A DNA stretch of 64,000 nucleotides from Bosea sp. PAMC 26642 (GCF_001562255.1 NZ_CP014301.1:4557501-4621500); one strand, 5' to 3'; positions 25,881 through 38,322 are shown, numbered from the stretch's first letter. The notes: generated by a model not told the origin, from the sequence alone. A program made the numbers and translations.

Positions 25881-26756
25881 TTGCTCACCCTCTTCATCCA
25901 GCAGGTGCTGAACGGACTGCTCGACGGGGTCTACTACCTCCTGATCGCGCTCGGCCTGTCGCTGATCTTCTCGCTCGGCGGCATCGTCAATCTGGCGCAT
26001 GGCGCCTTCTATGCGATCGGCGCCTATCTCACGATCGTGCTGGCACCCCATATCGGCTTCGGCGGCGCGATCATCGCATCGCCGCTGCTGGTCGCGCTGA
26101 TCGGCATCGCGGTCGAACGCACGCTTTTCCAGCGCTTCTACCGCTCGGACCCGATCCTTTCGCTGCTGCTGACCTTCGGGCTGGCGATGGTGGCCGAGCA
26201 GTCGCTGCGCATGATCTTCGGGGCGCCGCCGCTCTCCTTCTCGATCCCGCCGGCGCTGCGCGGCCAAATCTTCATCGGCGACTTCATCTACTCGCGCTAC
26301 CGGGCAATGCTGCTGCTGATCGCGGCGGGATGCGTACTCGGCCTTTGGTTCCTGCTCCAGCGCACCGCCTTCGGCCGCGTCGTGCGGGCGGGCGTGCAGA
26401 ACCCCGACATGGTCGGCGCGCTCGGCATCTCGCTGCAGCCCTACATGGTCGCGGTCGCCGGCATCGGCATCGGGCTCGCCGGGCTTGCCGGCGTGCTGCT
26501 GGCGCCGATCTATTCGATCCATCCCGCCATGGGCCAGGAAATCATCACGCCCGCCTTCGTCGTCGTGGTCATCGGCGGGCTCGGGTCGTTCTGGGGCGTC
26601 GTGGTAGCGGCGCTGCTGGTGGGCCTCGTCAAGGGCATCACCATCGGGCTCGGCTACACGCAATGGTCCACCGCCGTGATCTACCTGATGATGCTGCTCG
26701 TCCTGCTGTTTCGGCCACGCGGCCTCTTCGGCGAACGCATCCAGCGGTTCGAGTAA
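25881..26756 (+). CDS. LIV-type ABC transporter permease (LivH family)
   Basis: A 291-residue permease with about eight membrane segments. The family pattern is clear: GLLDGVYYLLIALGLSLIFS, GGIVNLAHGAFYAIGAYL and VVIGGLGSFWGVVVAALLVG. The start is TTG at 25881; the repeat directly upstream leaves little room for a better start. It forms the channel with the LivM domain of the following fusion protein, whose ATG is 5 bp after its stop. Confidence 0.9.
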   Translation: MLTLFIQQVLNGLLDGVYYLLIALGLSLIFSLGGIVNLAHGAFYAIGAYLTIVLAPHIGFGGAIIASPLLVALIGIAVERTLFQRFYRSDPILSLLLTFGLAMVAEQSLRMIFGAPPLSFSIPPALRGQIFIGDFIYSRYRAMLLLIAAGCVLGLWFLLQRTAFGRVVRAGVQNPDMVGALGISLQPYMVAVAGIGIGLAGLAGVLLAPIYSIHPAMGQEIITPAFVVVVIGGLGSFWGVVVAALLVGLVKGITIGLGYTQWSTAVIYLMMLLVLLFRPRGLFGERIQRFE

Positions 26757-26761
26757 GCGCC

Positions 26762-29287
<2,526 letters not shown>

Positions 29288-29308
29288 TGGCCGCGCCAGA
29301 CCGACCCC

Positions 29309-29386
29309 GTTATTGCGAGCGCGGCGCAGCAATCCAGACCGCGCGCTTGACGTCTCCCGGATTGTTTCGCTTTGCTCGCAATGACG
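29309..29386. repeat. dispersed palindromic repeat, family B, copy 1
   Basis: About 78 bases with inverted ends (CGTTATTGCGAGCG / CGCAATGACG) and internal AGCAATCC / GGATTGTTT arms, between the fused transporter and the dehydrogenase gene. It is the same element type as at 30366 and 51601; such copies translate as RHCERSEAI-like peptides. Confidence 0.85.
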
Positions 29387-29414
29387 GCAAGCGTTTTCCT
29401 GAGGATTTTCCTGC

Positions 29415-30353
29415 ATGACCAAAATCGCCATCGTCGGCTCCGGCCTGATCGGCCGCGCCTGGGCCACCGTCTTCGCCAGCCATGGCTTTGAGGTTGCACT
29501 TTATGATGCCGTCGCCAGCGCAGCCGAGGCAGCGCGTGCTCATATCGGGGTCAATCTCGAAGAACTCGCAGGCCATGGCCTCGTCGCAGATCCCAAGGGT
29601 TCGCTCGCCCGTATCCGCGTCGCCGCCGATCTCGCCGATGTGCTTGCCGGCGCGGACCTCGTGCAAGAGAACGGTCCCGAGACGGTGCCTGCCAAGCAGG
29701 CGCTGTTTGCGGAAATGGACGCACTCGCCGCGCCCATGACCATCCTCGCATCCTCGACCTCCTTCATCATGGCCTCGGTCTTCAGCGAGGGCCTCGCGGG
29801 CCGCGCCCGCTGCCTCGTCGGCCACCCGGTCAACCCGCCCCATCTCGTGCCGATCGTCGAGCTTGCCCCGGCGCCCTGGACTGATCCGGCCGTCGTCGAG
29901 CGCGCGAAGGCGATCTACGAGCAGGCGGGGCAGGTGCCGATTACCCTGCGCAAGGAGAAGCCGGGCTTCGTGCTCAACCGGCTCCAGGCCGTGCTGCTGG
30001 CGGAAGCCTTCCGGCTTGTTGGCGAAGGCGTCGCCAGTGCGGAGGATGTCGACAAGACGATCCGCGACGGGCTCGGCCTGCGCTGGTCCTTCATGGGGCC
30101 GTTCGAGACGATCGAACTCAATGCACCCGACGGCATCCCCGACTACTGCGCCCGCTATGGCGCTTCGCTCACCCGTATGGTGGCTGGGAGCGCCGGTGGC
30201 GATCCGTTTGGAGCGGAAACGGTCGCAACCGTGATGAGCGAGTGGCCGGGGGCGCAAAGCGTTGAGCGTGTGAAACGTCTCAGCGACTGGCGCGACACGC
30301 GACTGGCGTCGTTGCAGGCCCATAAGCGCGCGGCTGCGAGCAAGCCGGAATGA
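29415..30353 (+). CDS. 3-hydroxyacyl-CoA / carnitine-type dehydrogenase (lambda-crystallin family)
   Basis: A 312-residue NAD-dependent dehydrogenase. The Rossmann start is IAIVGSGLIGRAWATVFASH, with LYDA giving NAD preference. The catalytic His-Glu relay region is visible as LVGHPVNPPHLVPIVELAPA, and the C-terminal helical domain contains GFVLNRLQAVLLAEAFRLVG and DGLGLRWSFMGPFETIELNA. The single-domain length matches L-carnitine dehydrogenase and L-gulonate 3-dehydrogenase rather than fatty-acid FadB. With the BKACE enzyme downstream it fits oxidation of a 3-hydroxy acid to a beta-keto acid. Confidence 0.87.
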   Translation: MTKIAIVGSGLIGRAWATVFASHGFEVALYDAVASAAEAARAHIGVNLEELAGHGLVADPKGSLARIRVAADLADVLAGADLVQENGPETVPAKQALFAEMDALAAPMTILASSTSFIMASVFSEGLAGRARCLVGHPVNPPHLVPIVELAPAPWTDPAVVERAKAIYEQAGQVPITLRKEKPGFVLNRLQAVLLAEAFRLVGEGVASAEDVDKTIRDGLGLRWSFMGPFETIELNAPDGIPDYCARYGASLTRMVAGSAGGDPFGAETVATVMSEWPGAQSVERVKRLSDWRDTRLASLQAHKRAAASKPE

Positions 30354-30365
30354 CTGGATCACGCA

Positions 30366-30446
30366 CGTCATAGCGGGAGGCGCAGCCGACGCAGCAATCC
30401 CATCGGGCTTTACGCTCTCTGGATTGTTGCTGCGCTCGCGATGACG
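30366..30446. repeat. dispersed palindromic repeat, family B, copy 2
   Basis: About 81 bases with inverted ends (CGTCATAGCGGGAGGCGCAG / CTGCGCTCGCGATGACG, imperfect) and internal GCAATCC / GGATTGTTGC arms. It occupies the gap between the dehydrogenase and BKACE genes. Confidence 0.8.
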
Positions 30447-30490
30447 GTTCAGGCAAGAGCCAATACGATTAGCCGGAAGGGCAACACGCC

Positions 30491-31423
30491 ATGGCCAAAA
30501 CCCGTAAAGTCATCATCACCTGTGCGGTGACGGGTGCGATCCACACGCCCTCGATGTCGCCCTATCTGCCGGTGACGCCCGATGAGATCATCGACGCCGC
30601 CGTCGGGGCTGCCGAGGCTGGCGCGGCGCTGGTGCATGTCCATGCGCGCAATCCGGTGACCGGCCAGCCCGACCAGTCTCCGGAGGCCTTCGAGCCCTTC
30701 CTCAAGGTGATCAAGCAGCGCAGCGACTGCGTCATCAACATCACCACAGGCGGTGCGCCGACCATGGGCATCGAGGAGCGGCTCGGCCCCTGCGCGCATT
30801 TCAAGCCGGAGGTCGCCTCGCTCAACATGGGCTCGATGAATTTCGGGCTCTATCCGATGCTGGCGCGCTTCAAGGATTTCAAGCACGAGTGGGAACGGCC
30901 ATATCTCGAAGGCTCGAAGGATCGGATCTTCAAGAACACCTTCCAGGACATCGAGAACATCCTGACGACCTGCGCTGAGAACGGCACGCGCTTCGAGATC
31001 GAGTGCTACGATATCGGGCATCTCTATACGCTGGCCCATTTCGTCGACCGCGGACTGGTCAAGCCGCCCTTCTTCGTCCAGTCGGTCTTCGGCATCCTCG
31101 GCGGCATCGGCCCCCATCCGGAAGACGTCATCCACATGAAGCGCACCGCCGACCGGCTCTTTGGCGAGGACTACCACTGGTCGGTGCTGGGTGCCGGCCG
31201 CCACCAGCTTCCGATTGCCGCGATGGCGGTGTCGATGGGCGGCAACCTGCGCGTCGGTCTTGAGGATTCGCTCTGGCTCGGACCGGGACAGTTCGCGAAG
31301 TCGAATGCCGATCAGGTCCGGGCGGCGCGGATGATCATCGAGGGACTGGGGCTCGACATTGCGACTCCCGCCGACGCACGCGAAATCCTGCAGCTCAAAG
31401 GCGCCGACAAGGTCGCGTTCTGA
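30491..31423 (+). CDS. beta-keto acid cleavage enzyme (BKACE, DUF849)
   Basis: A 310-residue TIM-barrel protein of the BKACE family. Hallmarks are ITCAVTGAIHTPSMSPYLPV, the zinc ligands in ALVHVHARNPVTGQPDQSPE, NITTGGAPTMGIEERL, the mid-protein EIECYDIGHLYTLAHFVDRG and a C-terminal RVGLEDSLWLGPGQFAKSNA. The family condenses a beta-keto acid with acetyl-CoA to give acetoacetate and a new acyl-CoA. Position after a carnitine-type dehydrogenase suggests the two-step use of a 3-hydroxy acid such as a carnitine-like compound. The needed thioesterase is not in the window. Confidence 0.9.
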   Translation: MAKTRKVIITCAVTGAIHTPSMSPYLPVTPDEIIDAAVGAAEAGAALVHVHARNPVTGQPDQSPEAFEPFLKVIKQRSDCVINITTGGAPTMGIEERLGPCAHFKPEVASLNMGSMNFGLYPMLARFKDFKHEWERPYLEGSKDRIFKNTFQDIENILTTCAENGTRFEIECYDIGHLYTLAHFVDRGLVKPPFFVQSVFGILGGIGPHPEDVIHMKRTADRLFGEDYHWSVLGAGRHQLPIAAMAVSMGGNLRVGLEDSLWLGPGQFAKSNADQVRAARMIIEGLGLDIATPADAREILQLKGADKVAF

Positions 31424-31586
31424 CGGGCTACCCGGTGGGGCTACGATCTGACACTGCGCGTGCTGGAGGCCGACCGGCGATTGCCTTACACAATCTCCGC
31501 GCCATGTGAGACACGGCGCAATGCGCTTACCCCACCGATTCGCACGGGAAATCTCCGCGTGCATTGGCTAGAGGCGAGGCAGTCGT

Positions 31587-32723
31587 CTATTTCATCGCAG
31601 CCAGCAGGCGGTCGATGAAGCCGTCGAATGCCGATTTGTCGATCCAGCGCAACACGGCCACGATGTCATGCTCGGGATCGATCCAGATGGCGTTGACCCC
31701 GGCCCCCAATGCGTGAACGGCCGTCTCGGGCACGCCGGGCCGAGCCGTCGCGCCGCGGTTCAGCCACCAGAGATAGCCGTAGTTCGACAGCGTCGGAGAT
31801 GGCGCAAACATCTCCGCGATCCAGTCCGACGACACTAGTTGTCGTCCGTTCCACACGCCGCCGCGCGCCATCAGCAGGCCGAACCGGGCATGTTCGCGGG
31901 CGCCGATGAACAGGCCGCCGCCCCAATGGCTGCCGCCCGTCACCGACTGGACCCGCCGTCCCTCGATCTCGACCCAGGAATTCTCGTAGCCGTGCCAGGC
32001 CCAGTCCGGCGAGGCGCCGATGGGGTCCATGATCCGCTCGCGCAGGATCTCGGGGAGCGGACGCCGGAACCGCCTGAGCAGGCAGTAGGCCAGCAGATTG
32101 ACCCGGACATCGTTGTATTCGTAGTGGCTGCCTGGTGTCTGGAGCGCACGGGCTTGCCCCTTGCGACTGTTGTCGGCCCCGGGGCCGATCTGCCGGTTGT
32201 GATCGACCTGATCGGATTTTCCGAAGATTTCGCCCTGCCACTCGCTGGATTGCTGCAGGAGGTGGCGCCAGGTGATGGGCGCGTTCTGGGCACTCTCGAA
32301 AAATGGACCATCGACGGTCGCCGCCACCGGCTCGTCGACATTGGCGATCAGGCCATCGGAAACGGCGAGCCCCGCCAGCACCGCGATATAGCTCTTGGCG
32401 ATCGAGAAGGTCATGTCGGTGCGCGCGGTATCGCCCCATTCGGCGACGATCCGGCCGCCTTTGAGGATCAGGCCCGCGGGGCCGCCACGCTCTCGGACAG
32501 GGCCGGCGATATCGCTCCAGGGCCCGGACTCGTTCCACTCGACGAGGCCGACATAGCGTCCGTCGGGATAATACAGGCTGTGCGGCCAGGAACTCTCATG
32601 CGCCTCGGCGAAGGCGATCGCCGCGTCCAGGCGGGATGCATCGAAGCTGGCATCGGTCGGCGAAACCGTGGCCCAGGCGCCGGTAACGGACGGCGGTACG
32701 TAAGAAGCGAGAGGTTCTGTCAC
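31587..32723 (-). CDS. serine hydrolase of the class C beta-lactamase family
   Basis: A 378-residue protein without a signal peptide. The nucleophile motif is SIAK (Ser107, Lys110) within DMTFSIAKSYIAVLAGLAVS. The second motif is in HYEYNDVRVNLLAYCLLRRF, and the C-terminal substrate-strand region includes VHALGAGVNAIWIDPEHDIV. Cytosolic members are mostly esterases, amidases or peptidases of unknown substrate rather than drug-resistance enzymes. It is convergent with BKACE and divergent from the second LIV transporter, so it could process a compound carried by either. Confidence 0.85.
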   Translation of the reverse strand: MTEPLASYVPPSVTGAWATVSPTDASFDASRLDAAIAFAEAHESSWPHSLYYPDGRYVGLVEWNESGPWSDIAGPVRERGGPAGLILKGGRIVAEWGDTARTDMTFSIAKSYIAVLAGLAVSDGLIANVDEPVAATVDGPFFESAQNAPITWRHLLQQSSEWQGEIFGKSDQVDHNRQIGPGADNSRKGQARALQTPGSHYEYNDVRVNLLAYCLLRRFRRPLPEILRERIMDPIGASPDWAWHGYENSWVEIEGRRVQSVTGGSHWGGGLFIGAREHARFGLLMARGGVWNGRQLVSSDWIAEMFAPSPTLSNYGYLWWLNRGATARPGVPETAVHALGAGVNAIWIDPEHDIVAVLRWIDKSAFDGFIDRLLAAMK

Positions 32724-33133
32724 GGAGTCTATGCCCTGGCGTGGAAGCGGTGTCTGGCGTGACCATCCTGGACTTCGGCACGGGTCCTACGCAACATGCG
32801 CCAGCGCGGATGGCGCTGCGTAAAAAGCCTTTGCCATCCCGTTGCACCGATTGTGACGGAACCGCATCGGCGAACGGCGCGCCGGCAACCAGAGGTAGCG
32901 GCAGGCCTTGAACATATCCGGAATCTCTTTATCAAAAAGAATCCTTCGCTGACGGGCTGACTGCTCTTAGACTGGAAATATCGCAGGCAGGTGACCCATC
33001 TGGGAATTGGAAATCGAGACGACGGCTGATTGCAGACGAAAAATCAAATCTTGAAGAATCCGAACGTCTCGACGGGAGGCCTCTCATCGAGGCGGTCCGG
33101 ACGAAATTGGATCATCTGGGAACGGGGAGACAT
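32724..33133. other. divergent intergenic region before the second LIV transporter
   Basis: About 410 bases with no recognisable gene. It contains a 10-bp direct repeat CATCTGGGAA (32997-33006 and 33113-33122) and a small hairpin GCCTC-N5-GAGGC near 33078, both possible regulatory marks. The promoter of the ABC operon should lie here. Confidence 0.45.
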
Positions 33134-33211
33134 ATGACGCATATCAACGCGACAGCCACCGCCGCATTCGGTCTGGCCGGCGGATTGGGCCGGACGGCGC
33201 CGCATGACTGA
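33134..33211 (+). CDS. 25-aa upstream ORF coupled to livG
   Basis: ATG 33134 has a GGGGAG ribosome-binding site six bases upstream. It encodes a 25-residue peptide (MTHINATATAAFGLAGGLGR then TAPHD) whose stop overlaps the livG start by 8 bp. livG itself has no visible Shine-Dalgarno, so ribosomes probably reach it by translating this ORF. The peptide itself has no recognised family. Confidence 0.45.
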   Translation: MTHINATATAAFGLAGGLGRTAPHD

Positions 33212-33957
33212 CGACATCATTCTGGCGACGTCAGGCCTGACGAAAGAGTTCGGCGGCTTCACGGCCGTAGGCGGCGTCGATCTGAAGGTTCGGCGCGGTC
33301 ATATCCATGCGCTGATCGGGCCCAACGGCGCGGGCAAGACGACCTGTTTCAATCTGTTGACCAAGTTCCTGAGCCCGACCAGGGGTGCGATCATGTTCAA
33401 CGGGCGCGACATCACCCGCCAGAAGCCGGCCGAGATTGCGCGGCTCGGGCTGGTGCGCTCCTTCCAGATCTCGGCGGTGTTCCCGCAGCTCAGCGTGCTG
33501 ACCAACGTCCGTATCGCCTTGCAGCGCAAGCGGGGCGATTCGTTCGATTTCTGGCGCTCCGAGGATGTGCTGAAGCCGCTCGACGAAGAGGCGATGCGGC
33601 TCGTCGATGCCGTCGGGCTCGCAGCCTTCGCCGCGCTGCCGGCGGTCGAACTCTCGTATGGTCGCAAGCGCGCGCTGGAGATCGCCACGACGCTGGCGCT
33701 GGACCCCGAGATGATGCTGCTCGACGAACCGATGGCCGGCATGGGCCGCGAGGATGTCGAGCGCATCGAGGCGTTGATCCGGAAAGTCTCGGCCAACCGC
33801 ACCATCCTGATGGTCGAGCACAATCTCTCGGTGGTCGCCTCGCTGTCGGACCGCATCACCGTATTGGCGCGCGGTCAGGTCCTGGCCGAAGGCGACTATG
33901 CCACCGTTTCCAAGGACCCCCGCGTCATCGAAGCCTATATCGGCTCGGGAGTTGGCC

Positions 33958-33968
<11 letters not shown>
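33204..33968 (+). CDS. livG: LIV-type ABC transporter ATP-binding protein (LivG family)
   Basis: A 254-residue ATPase. It has Walker A GPNGAGKTTCFNLLTKFLSP, a Q-loop in GLVRSFQISAVFPQLSV, a divergent signature LSYGRKRALEIATTLAL (typical of LivG), Walker B MMLLDEPMAGMGRED and switch His in LMVEHNLSVVASLSD. It heads a five-gene order G-F-binding protein-H-M, and overlaps the next ATPase gene by 11 bp. Confidence 0.93.
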
Positions 33969-34698
<730 letters not shown>

Positions 34699-34788
34699 TC
34701 TGTGTCCGCGGACGGAGATAGAAGGCCCCCAATCCGATCCATATCGGACCACACGTCGAAAACGACATCATTCCAGGGAGAAGAACGA

Positions 34789-35994
34789 ATGAAACTCAAG
34801 ACCTTACTGACGACGACCGCATTCGCCGCTTTGATGGCGGCGCCTGCGCTCGCCCAGCAGATCAGTGTGAAGGCCGGCGTCCTCAACGACCGCTCCGGCC
34901 TCTATGCCGACCTCTCCGGCGAGGGCTCGGTGATCGCCGCGAAGATGGCGGTCGAGGACTTCAAGGCGACTGAGAAGGGCATCAAGGTCGAGATCGTCTC
35001 GGCCGACCACCAGAACAAGCCCGATGTCGGCTCGACCATCGCCCGCACCTGGTACGACCAGGACGGCGTCGACCTGATCCTCGACGTGCCGACCTCGTCG
35101 GTGGCGCTTGCGGTCAACCAGATCACCAAGGAAAAGAACAAGATCCACATCAATTCGGGCGCCGCATCGTCGGACCTGACCGGCAAGGCCTGCTCGCCCA
35201 ATACGGTCCACTGGACCTACGACACCTATGCGCTGGCGCAGGGCACCGGCGGCGCGATGGTCAAGGCCGGCGGCGATTCATGGTTCTTCCTCACCGCCGA
35301 CTATGCCTTCGGCCATGCGCTGGAGCGCGATGCATCCGCCGTCGTCACCAAGAACGGCGGCAAGGTGCTCGGTGTCGTGCGCACGCCGTTCCCGGGCACG
35401 GATTTCTCCTCCTTCCTGCTGCAGGCGCAGGCCTCCAAGGCCAAGGTCATCGGGCTGGCGAATGCCGGTGGCGACACGATCAACTCGATCAAGCAGGCCG
35501 GCGAGTTCGGCATCACGGCTGGCGGCCAGAAGCTGGCGGGACTGCTCGTCTTCCTCTCCGACGTGCATTCGCTCGGGCTCGCGACCGCGCAGGGACTGGT
35601 GCTGACGGAATCCTTCTACTGGGATACCAACGACCAGACGCGCGGGTGGTCCGACCGCTTCGCCAAGGCCAATGGCGGCAAGAAGCCGACCATGGTGCAG
35701 GCCGGCGTCTATTCCGGGATGCTGCACTATCTCAAGGCGGTCGAGGCGGCCAAGAGCAAGGACTCCGCCGTCGTGATGGCCAAGATGAAGGAACTGCCGA
35801 CGGACGATCCGCTGTTCGGCAAGGGCTCGGTGCGCGCCGACGGCCGCAAGCTGCACGACATGTATCTGTTCGAGGTCAAGAAGCCGGCCGAGTCGAAGGG
35901 TCCGTGGGACTACTACAAACAGGTCTCGGTGCTGCCGGCCGAGCAGGCCTTCCGCCCGCTCGCCGAAAGCGAATGCCCGCTCGTCAAGAAGTGA
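34789..35994 (+). CDS. LIV-type ABC transporter substrate-binding protein
   Basis: A 401-residue secreted protein with a Sec signal peptide (MKLKTLLTTTAFAALMAAPA, cleaved near ALAQQ). The mature part has VLNDRSGLYADLSGEGSVIA, VDLILDVPTSSVALAVNQIT, FLTADYAFGHALERDASAVV and the ligand-binding Asp region of type-1 binding proteins. ATG 34789 has GGAGAAG upstream. It resembles homologues that take aromatic or amide compounds as well as branched-chain amino acids; the ligand cannot be fixed. It lies inside the operon, followed by a strong hairpin and a family A repeat. Confidence 0.9.
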   Translation: MKLKTLLTTTAFAALMAAPALAQQISVKAGVLNDRSGLYADLSGEGSVIAAKMAVEDFKATEKGIKVEIVSADHQNKPDVGSTIARTWYDQDGVDLILDVPTSSVALAVNQITKEKNKIHINSGAASSDLTGKACSPNTVHWTYDTYALAQGTGGAMVKAGGDSWFFLTADYAFGHALERDASAVVTKNGGKVLGVVRTPFPGTDFSSFLLQAQASKAKVIGLANAGGDTINSIKQAGEFGITAGGQKLAGLLVFLSDVHSLGLATAQGLVLTESFYWDTNDQTRGWSDRFAKANGGKKPTMVQAGVYSGMLHYLKAVEAAKSKDSAVVMAKMKELPTDDPLFGKGSVRADGRKLHDMYLFEVKKPAESKGPWDYYKQVSVLPAEQAFRPLAESECPLVKK

Positions 35995-35999
35995 ACCTG

Positions 36000-36024
36000 T
36001 GACACCCGGCTCCGTCGGGTGTCA
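36000..36024 (+). terminator. intercistronic hairpin after the binding-protein gene
   Basis: A perfect 9-bp stem (TGACACCCG / CGGGTGTCA) with a 7-base loop begins five bases after the binding-protein stop. There is no T-run. It probably stabilises the upstream message or causes partial termination before livH. Confidence 0.55.
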
Positions 36025-36034
36025 GCCCCTCCGG

Positions 36035-36141
36035 CGTAATTCCGGACACGCCGCGAAGCGGCGCCGATCCGGAATCCATCATAGAGCTGTCGCGCCCTTC
36101 GATGGATTCCGGGTTTCCGCTTCGCTCCGCCCGGAATGACG
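36035..36141. repeat. dispersed palindromic repeat, family A, copy 2
   Basis: About 107 bases with inverted ends (CGTAATTCCGG / CCGGAATGACG, one mismatch) and internal GGAATCCATC / GATGGATTCC arms. It is placed between binding-protein and LivH genes exactly as copy 1 is in the other LIV operon. Confidence 0.88.
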
Positions 36142-36192
36142 GCAGAGGTTTTTTACGAAGACCCTCCGACGTCCAGATGATCTGAGCCCCGC

Positions 36193-37080
36193 ATGTTCGA
36201 ACTCCTCGGAATTCCGCCACAAGCCCTGTTCGGCCAGGTTCTTCTGGGCTTGATCAACGGCTCGTTCTATGCGATCCTCAGCCTCGGGCTGGCGGTGATC
36301 TTCGGGCTGCTCAACATCATCAATTTCAGCCATGGCGCGCAGTATATGATGGGCGCCTTCGTCGCCTGGATGTGCCTGAACTATCTCGGCATCAACTACT
36401 GGGCGGCGCTGCTGATCGCGCCCCTGATCGTCGGCGCGACCGGCATCGCGATCGAGCGATTGCTGCTCAAGCGCATCGCCCATGTCGATCATCTCTACGG
36501 CCTGCTGCTCACCTTCGGCCTGGCGCTGATCATCCAAGGGCTGTTCCGCAACAGCTACGGCTCGTCGGGCCTGCCTTACCAGATCCCGGCGGAACTGCGC
36601 GGCGGCCAGAATCTCGGCTTCATGTTCTTGCCCTATTACCGCGGCTGGGTCGTCGTCGCCTCGCTGGTGGTCTGCCTCGCGACCTGGTTCCTGATCGAGA
36701 AAACGAAGCTTGGCGCCTACCTGCGCGCCGCGACCGAGAACCCGACCCTGACCCAGGCCTTCGGCATCAACGTGCCGCTTTTGGTGACGCTGACCTATGG
36801 CTTCGGCGTCGCGCTGGCGGGCTTTGCCGGCGTGCTCGCCGCTCCGATCTATTCGGTCAACCCGAACATGGGCGCCGACCTGATCATCGTCGTCTTCGCG
36901 GTGGTTGTCATCGGCGGCATGGGCTCGATCCTGGGCGCCATTGTCACCGGCTTCTCGCTGGGGTTGATCGAGGGCCTGACCAAGGTGTTTTACCCGGAAG
37001 GCTCGGCGACGGTGATCTTCATCATCATGGTGCTGGTATTGCTGGTACGGCCGGCCGGCCTGTTCGGACGGGCCGCGTGA
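36193..37080 (+). CDS. livH: LIV-type ABC transporter permease (LivH family)
   Basis: A 295-residue permease with about eight segments: INGSFYAILSLGLAVIFGLL, NIINFSHGAQYMMGAFVAWM, ATENPTLTQAFGINVPLLVT and VVIGGMGSILGAIVTGFSLG. The start at ATG 36193 is preceded by the repeat and hairpin, not by a new promoter that can be seen. It pairs with LivM, 34 bp downstream. Confidence 0.92.
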   Translation: MFELLGIPPQALFGQVLLGLINGSFYAILSLGLAVIFGLLNIINFSHGAQYMMGAFVAWMCLNYLGINYWAALLIAPLIVGATGIAIERLLLKRIAHVDHLYGLLLTFGLALIIQGLFRNSYGSSGLPYQIPAELRGGQNLGFMFLPYYRGWVVVASLVVCLATWFLIEKTKLGAYLRAATENPTLTQAFGINVPLLVTLTYGFGVALAGFAGVLAAPIYSVNPNMGADLIIVVFAVVVIGGMGSILGAIVTGFSLGLIEGLTKVFYPEGSATVIFIIMVLVLLVRPAGLFGRAA

Positions 37081-37114
37081 TGGCGATCCGCCGCGACGAG
37101 ACGAGGATTTGACC

Positions 37115-38107
37115 ATGGCCGATATCGCCGCCACCGACGCTCCCGCTGCTGCGCTCCTACCCGGTAAGGCCGACAAGGGCACGTTGCGCCTGCACCGCGC
37201 CATCATGATCGGGCTCGCCATCGCGCTCGTTATCGCGCCCTTCGTCGCCTATCCGGTCTTCGTGATGAAGGTCCTGTGCTTCGCGCTCTTCGCGCTCGCC
37301 TTCAATTTGCTGCTTGGCTATGGCGGCTTGCTCTCCTTCGGCCACGCCGCCTATTTCGGCATGGCGAGCTATGTCTGCGCCTTCACCGCCAAGAATTGGG
37401 GCCTGACGCCGGAACTGGCGATCCTGCTGGGAACGGCCGTGTCTGCGGCGCTCGGCGCCCTGTTCGGCGCGCTCGCGATCCGGCGGCAGGGTATCTACTT
37501 CGCCATGATCACGCTGGCGCTGGCGCAGATGGTGTTCTTCTTTTCGCTGCAGACGCCGCGCTTCACCGGTGGCGAGGACGGCATCCAGGCGGTACCCCGC
37601 GGGCGACTCTTCGGCCTGATAGACCTCTCCGACGACCGGACGCTGTACTGGCTCGTCGCGGCCATCTTCATGGCCGGCGTGATCGCGATCTACCGCATCA
37701 TCCACTCCCCATTCGGCCAGGTCTGCAAGGCGATCCGCGACAACGAACCTCGCGCCATCTCGCTCGGCTATCGCGCCAACCAGTACAAACTCGCCGTCTT
37801 CGTGCTTTCGGCGATGCTGGCGGGGCTCGCCGGCGCGACCAAGGCGATCGTCTTCCAGCTCGCCTCGCTGACCGACGTCTACTGGACGATGTCGGGCGAG
37901 GTCGTGCTGATGACGCTGGTCGGGGGCTTAGGCACCGTCTTCGGGCCGATCGTCGGCGCCGCCGTCATTGTCGCGATGCAGAACTACCTCGCCAGCCTCG
38001 GCTCATGGGTACTCGTCGTCCAAGGCGTCATCTTCGTCATCTGCGTCATGACCTTCCGAGAGGGCATCGTTGGCGTCATCGCCAAGAAAATCGGCAGGCC
38101 GCTCTGA
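37115..38107 (+). CDS. livM: LIV-type ABC transporter permease (LivM family)
   Basis: A 330-residue permease from ATG 37115; a TTG at 37109 is also in frame. Family motifs are LLLGYGGLLSFGHAAYFGMA, AIRRQGIYFAMITLALAQMV, GEDGIQAVPRG and AIRDNEPRAISLGYRANQYK. It completes the second LIV-type transporter; no enzyme follows in the operon. Confidence 0.92.
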   Translation: MADIAATDAPAAALLPGKADKGTLRLHRAIMIGLAIALVIAPFVAYPVFVMKVLCFALFALAFNLLLGYGGLLSFGHAAYFGMASYVCAFTAKNWGLTPELAILLGTAVSAALGALFGALAIRRQGIYFAMITLALAQMVFFFSLQTPRFTGGEDGIQAVPRGRLFGLIDLSDDRTLYWLVAAIFMAGVIAIYRIIHSPFGQVCKAIRDNEPRAISLGYRANQYKLAVFVLSAMLAGLAGATKAIVFQLASLTDVYWTMSGEVVLMTLVGGLGTVFGPIVGAAVIVAMQNYLASLGSWVLVVQGVIFVICVMTFREGIVGVIAKKIGRPL

Positions 38108-38233
38108 TCTCCCTTGCCTCAGGTTGACGTGCCGAAAGGCTGCAAGGGCCGCGTGTGGAGGCTTGGTCATCCCTTGCGCGGCGCGCACTTTGCATGTCCC
38201 GGCCCTGCTGCGCTGCATGGTTGACGCCTGTGT

Positions 38234-38249
38234 TGGCACATGGCTTGCT
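38234..38249 (+). promoter_or_regulatory. sigma-54 promoter (-24/-12)
   Basis: TGGCAC, five bases, then TTGCT: a full match to the sigma-54 consensus TGGCAC-N5-TTGCW with the invariant GG and GC correctly spaced. It lies about 75 bases before the peptide-binding-protein gene, so RNA would start near 38260. It implies nitrogen (NtrC-like) or other enhancer-binding-protein control. Confidence 0.7.
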
Positions 38250-38322
38250 CGACACTCCAACGACCGACAGCGGCCGAACGATCGCTGAAGACTGAGACAG
38301 ATTGATCCGTGGAGGAGTTTCT

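Noticed and set aside
24672..26663. 663-codon minus-strand frame opposite the LIV binding protein and permease
   Set aside because: Asp/Arg/His-rich shadow translation without motifs; the plus strand genes are clear.
31587..32723. Antibiotic-resistance beta-lactamase
   Set aside because: The SxxK fold is present but there is no signal peptide, and the motifs fit cytosolic esterase/amidase relatives better.
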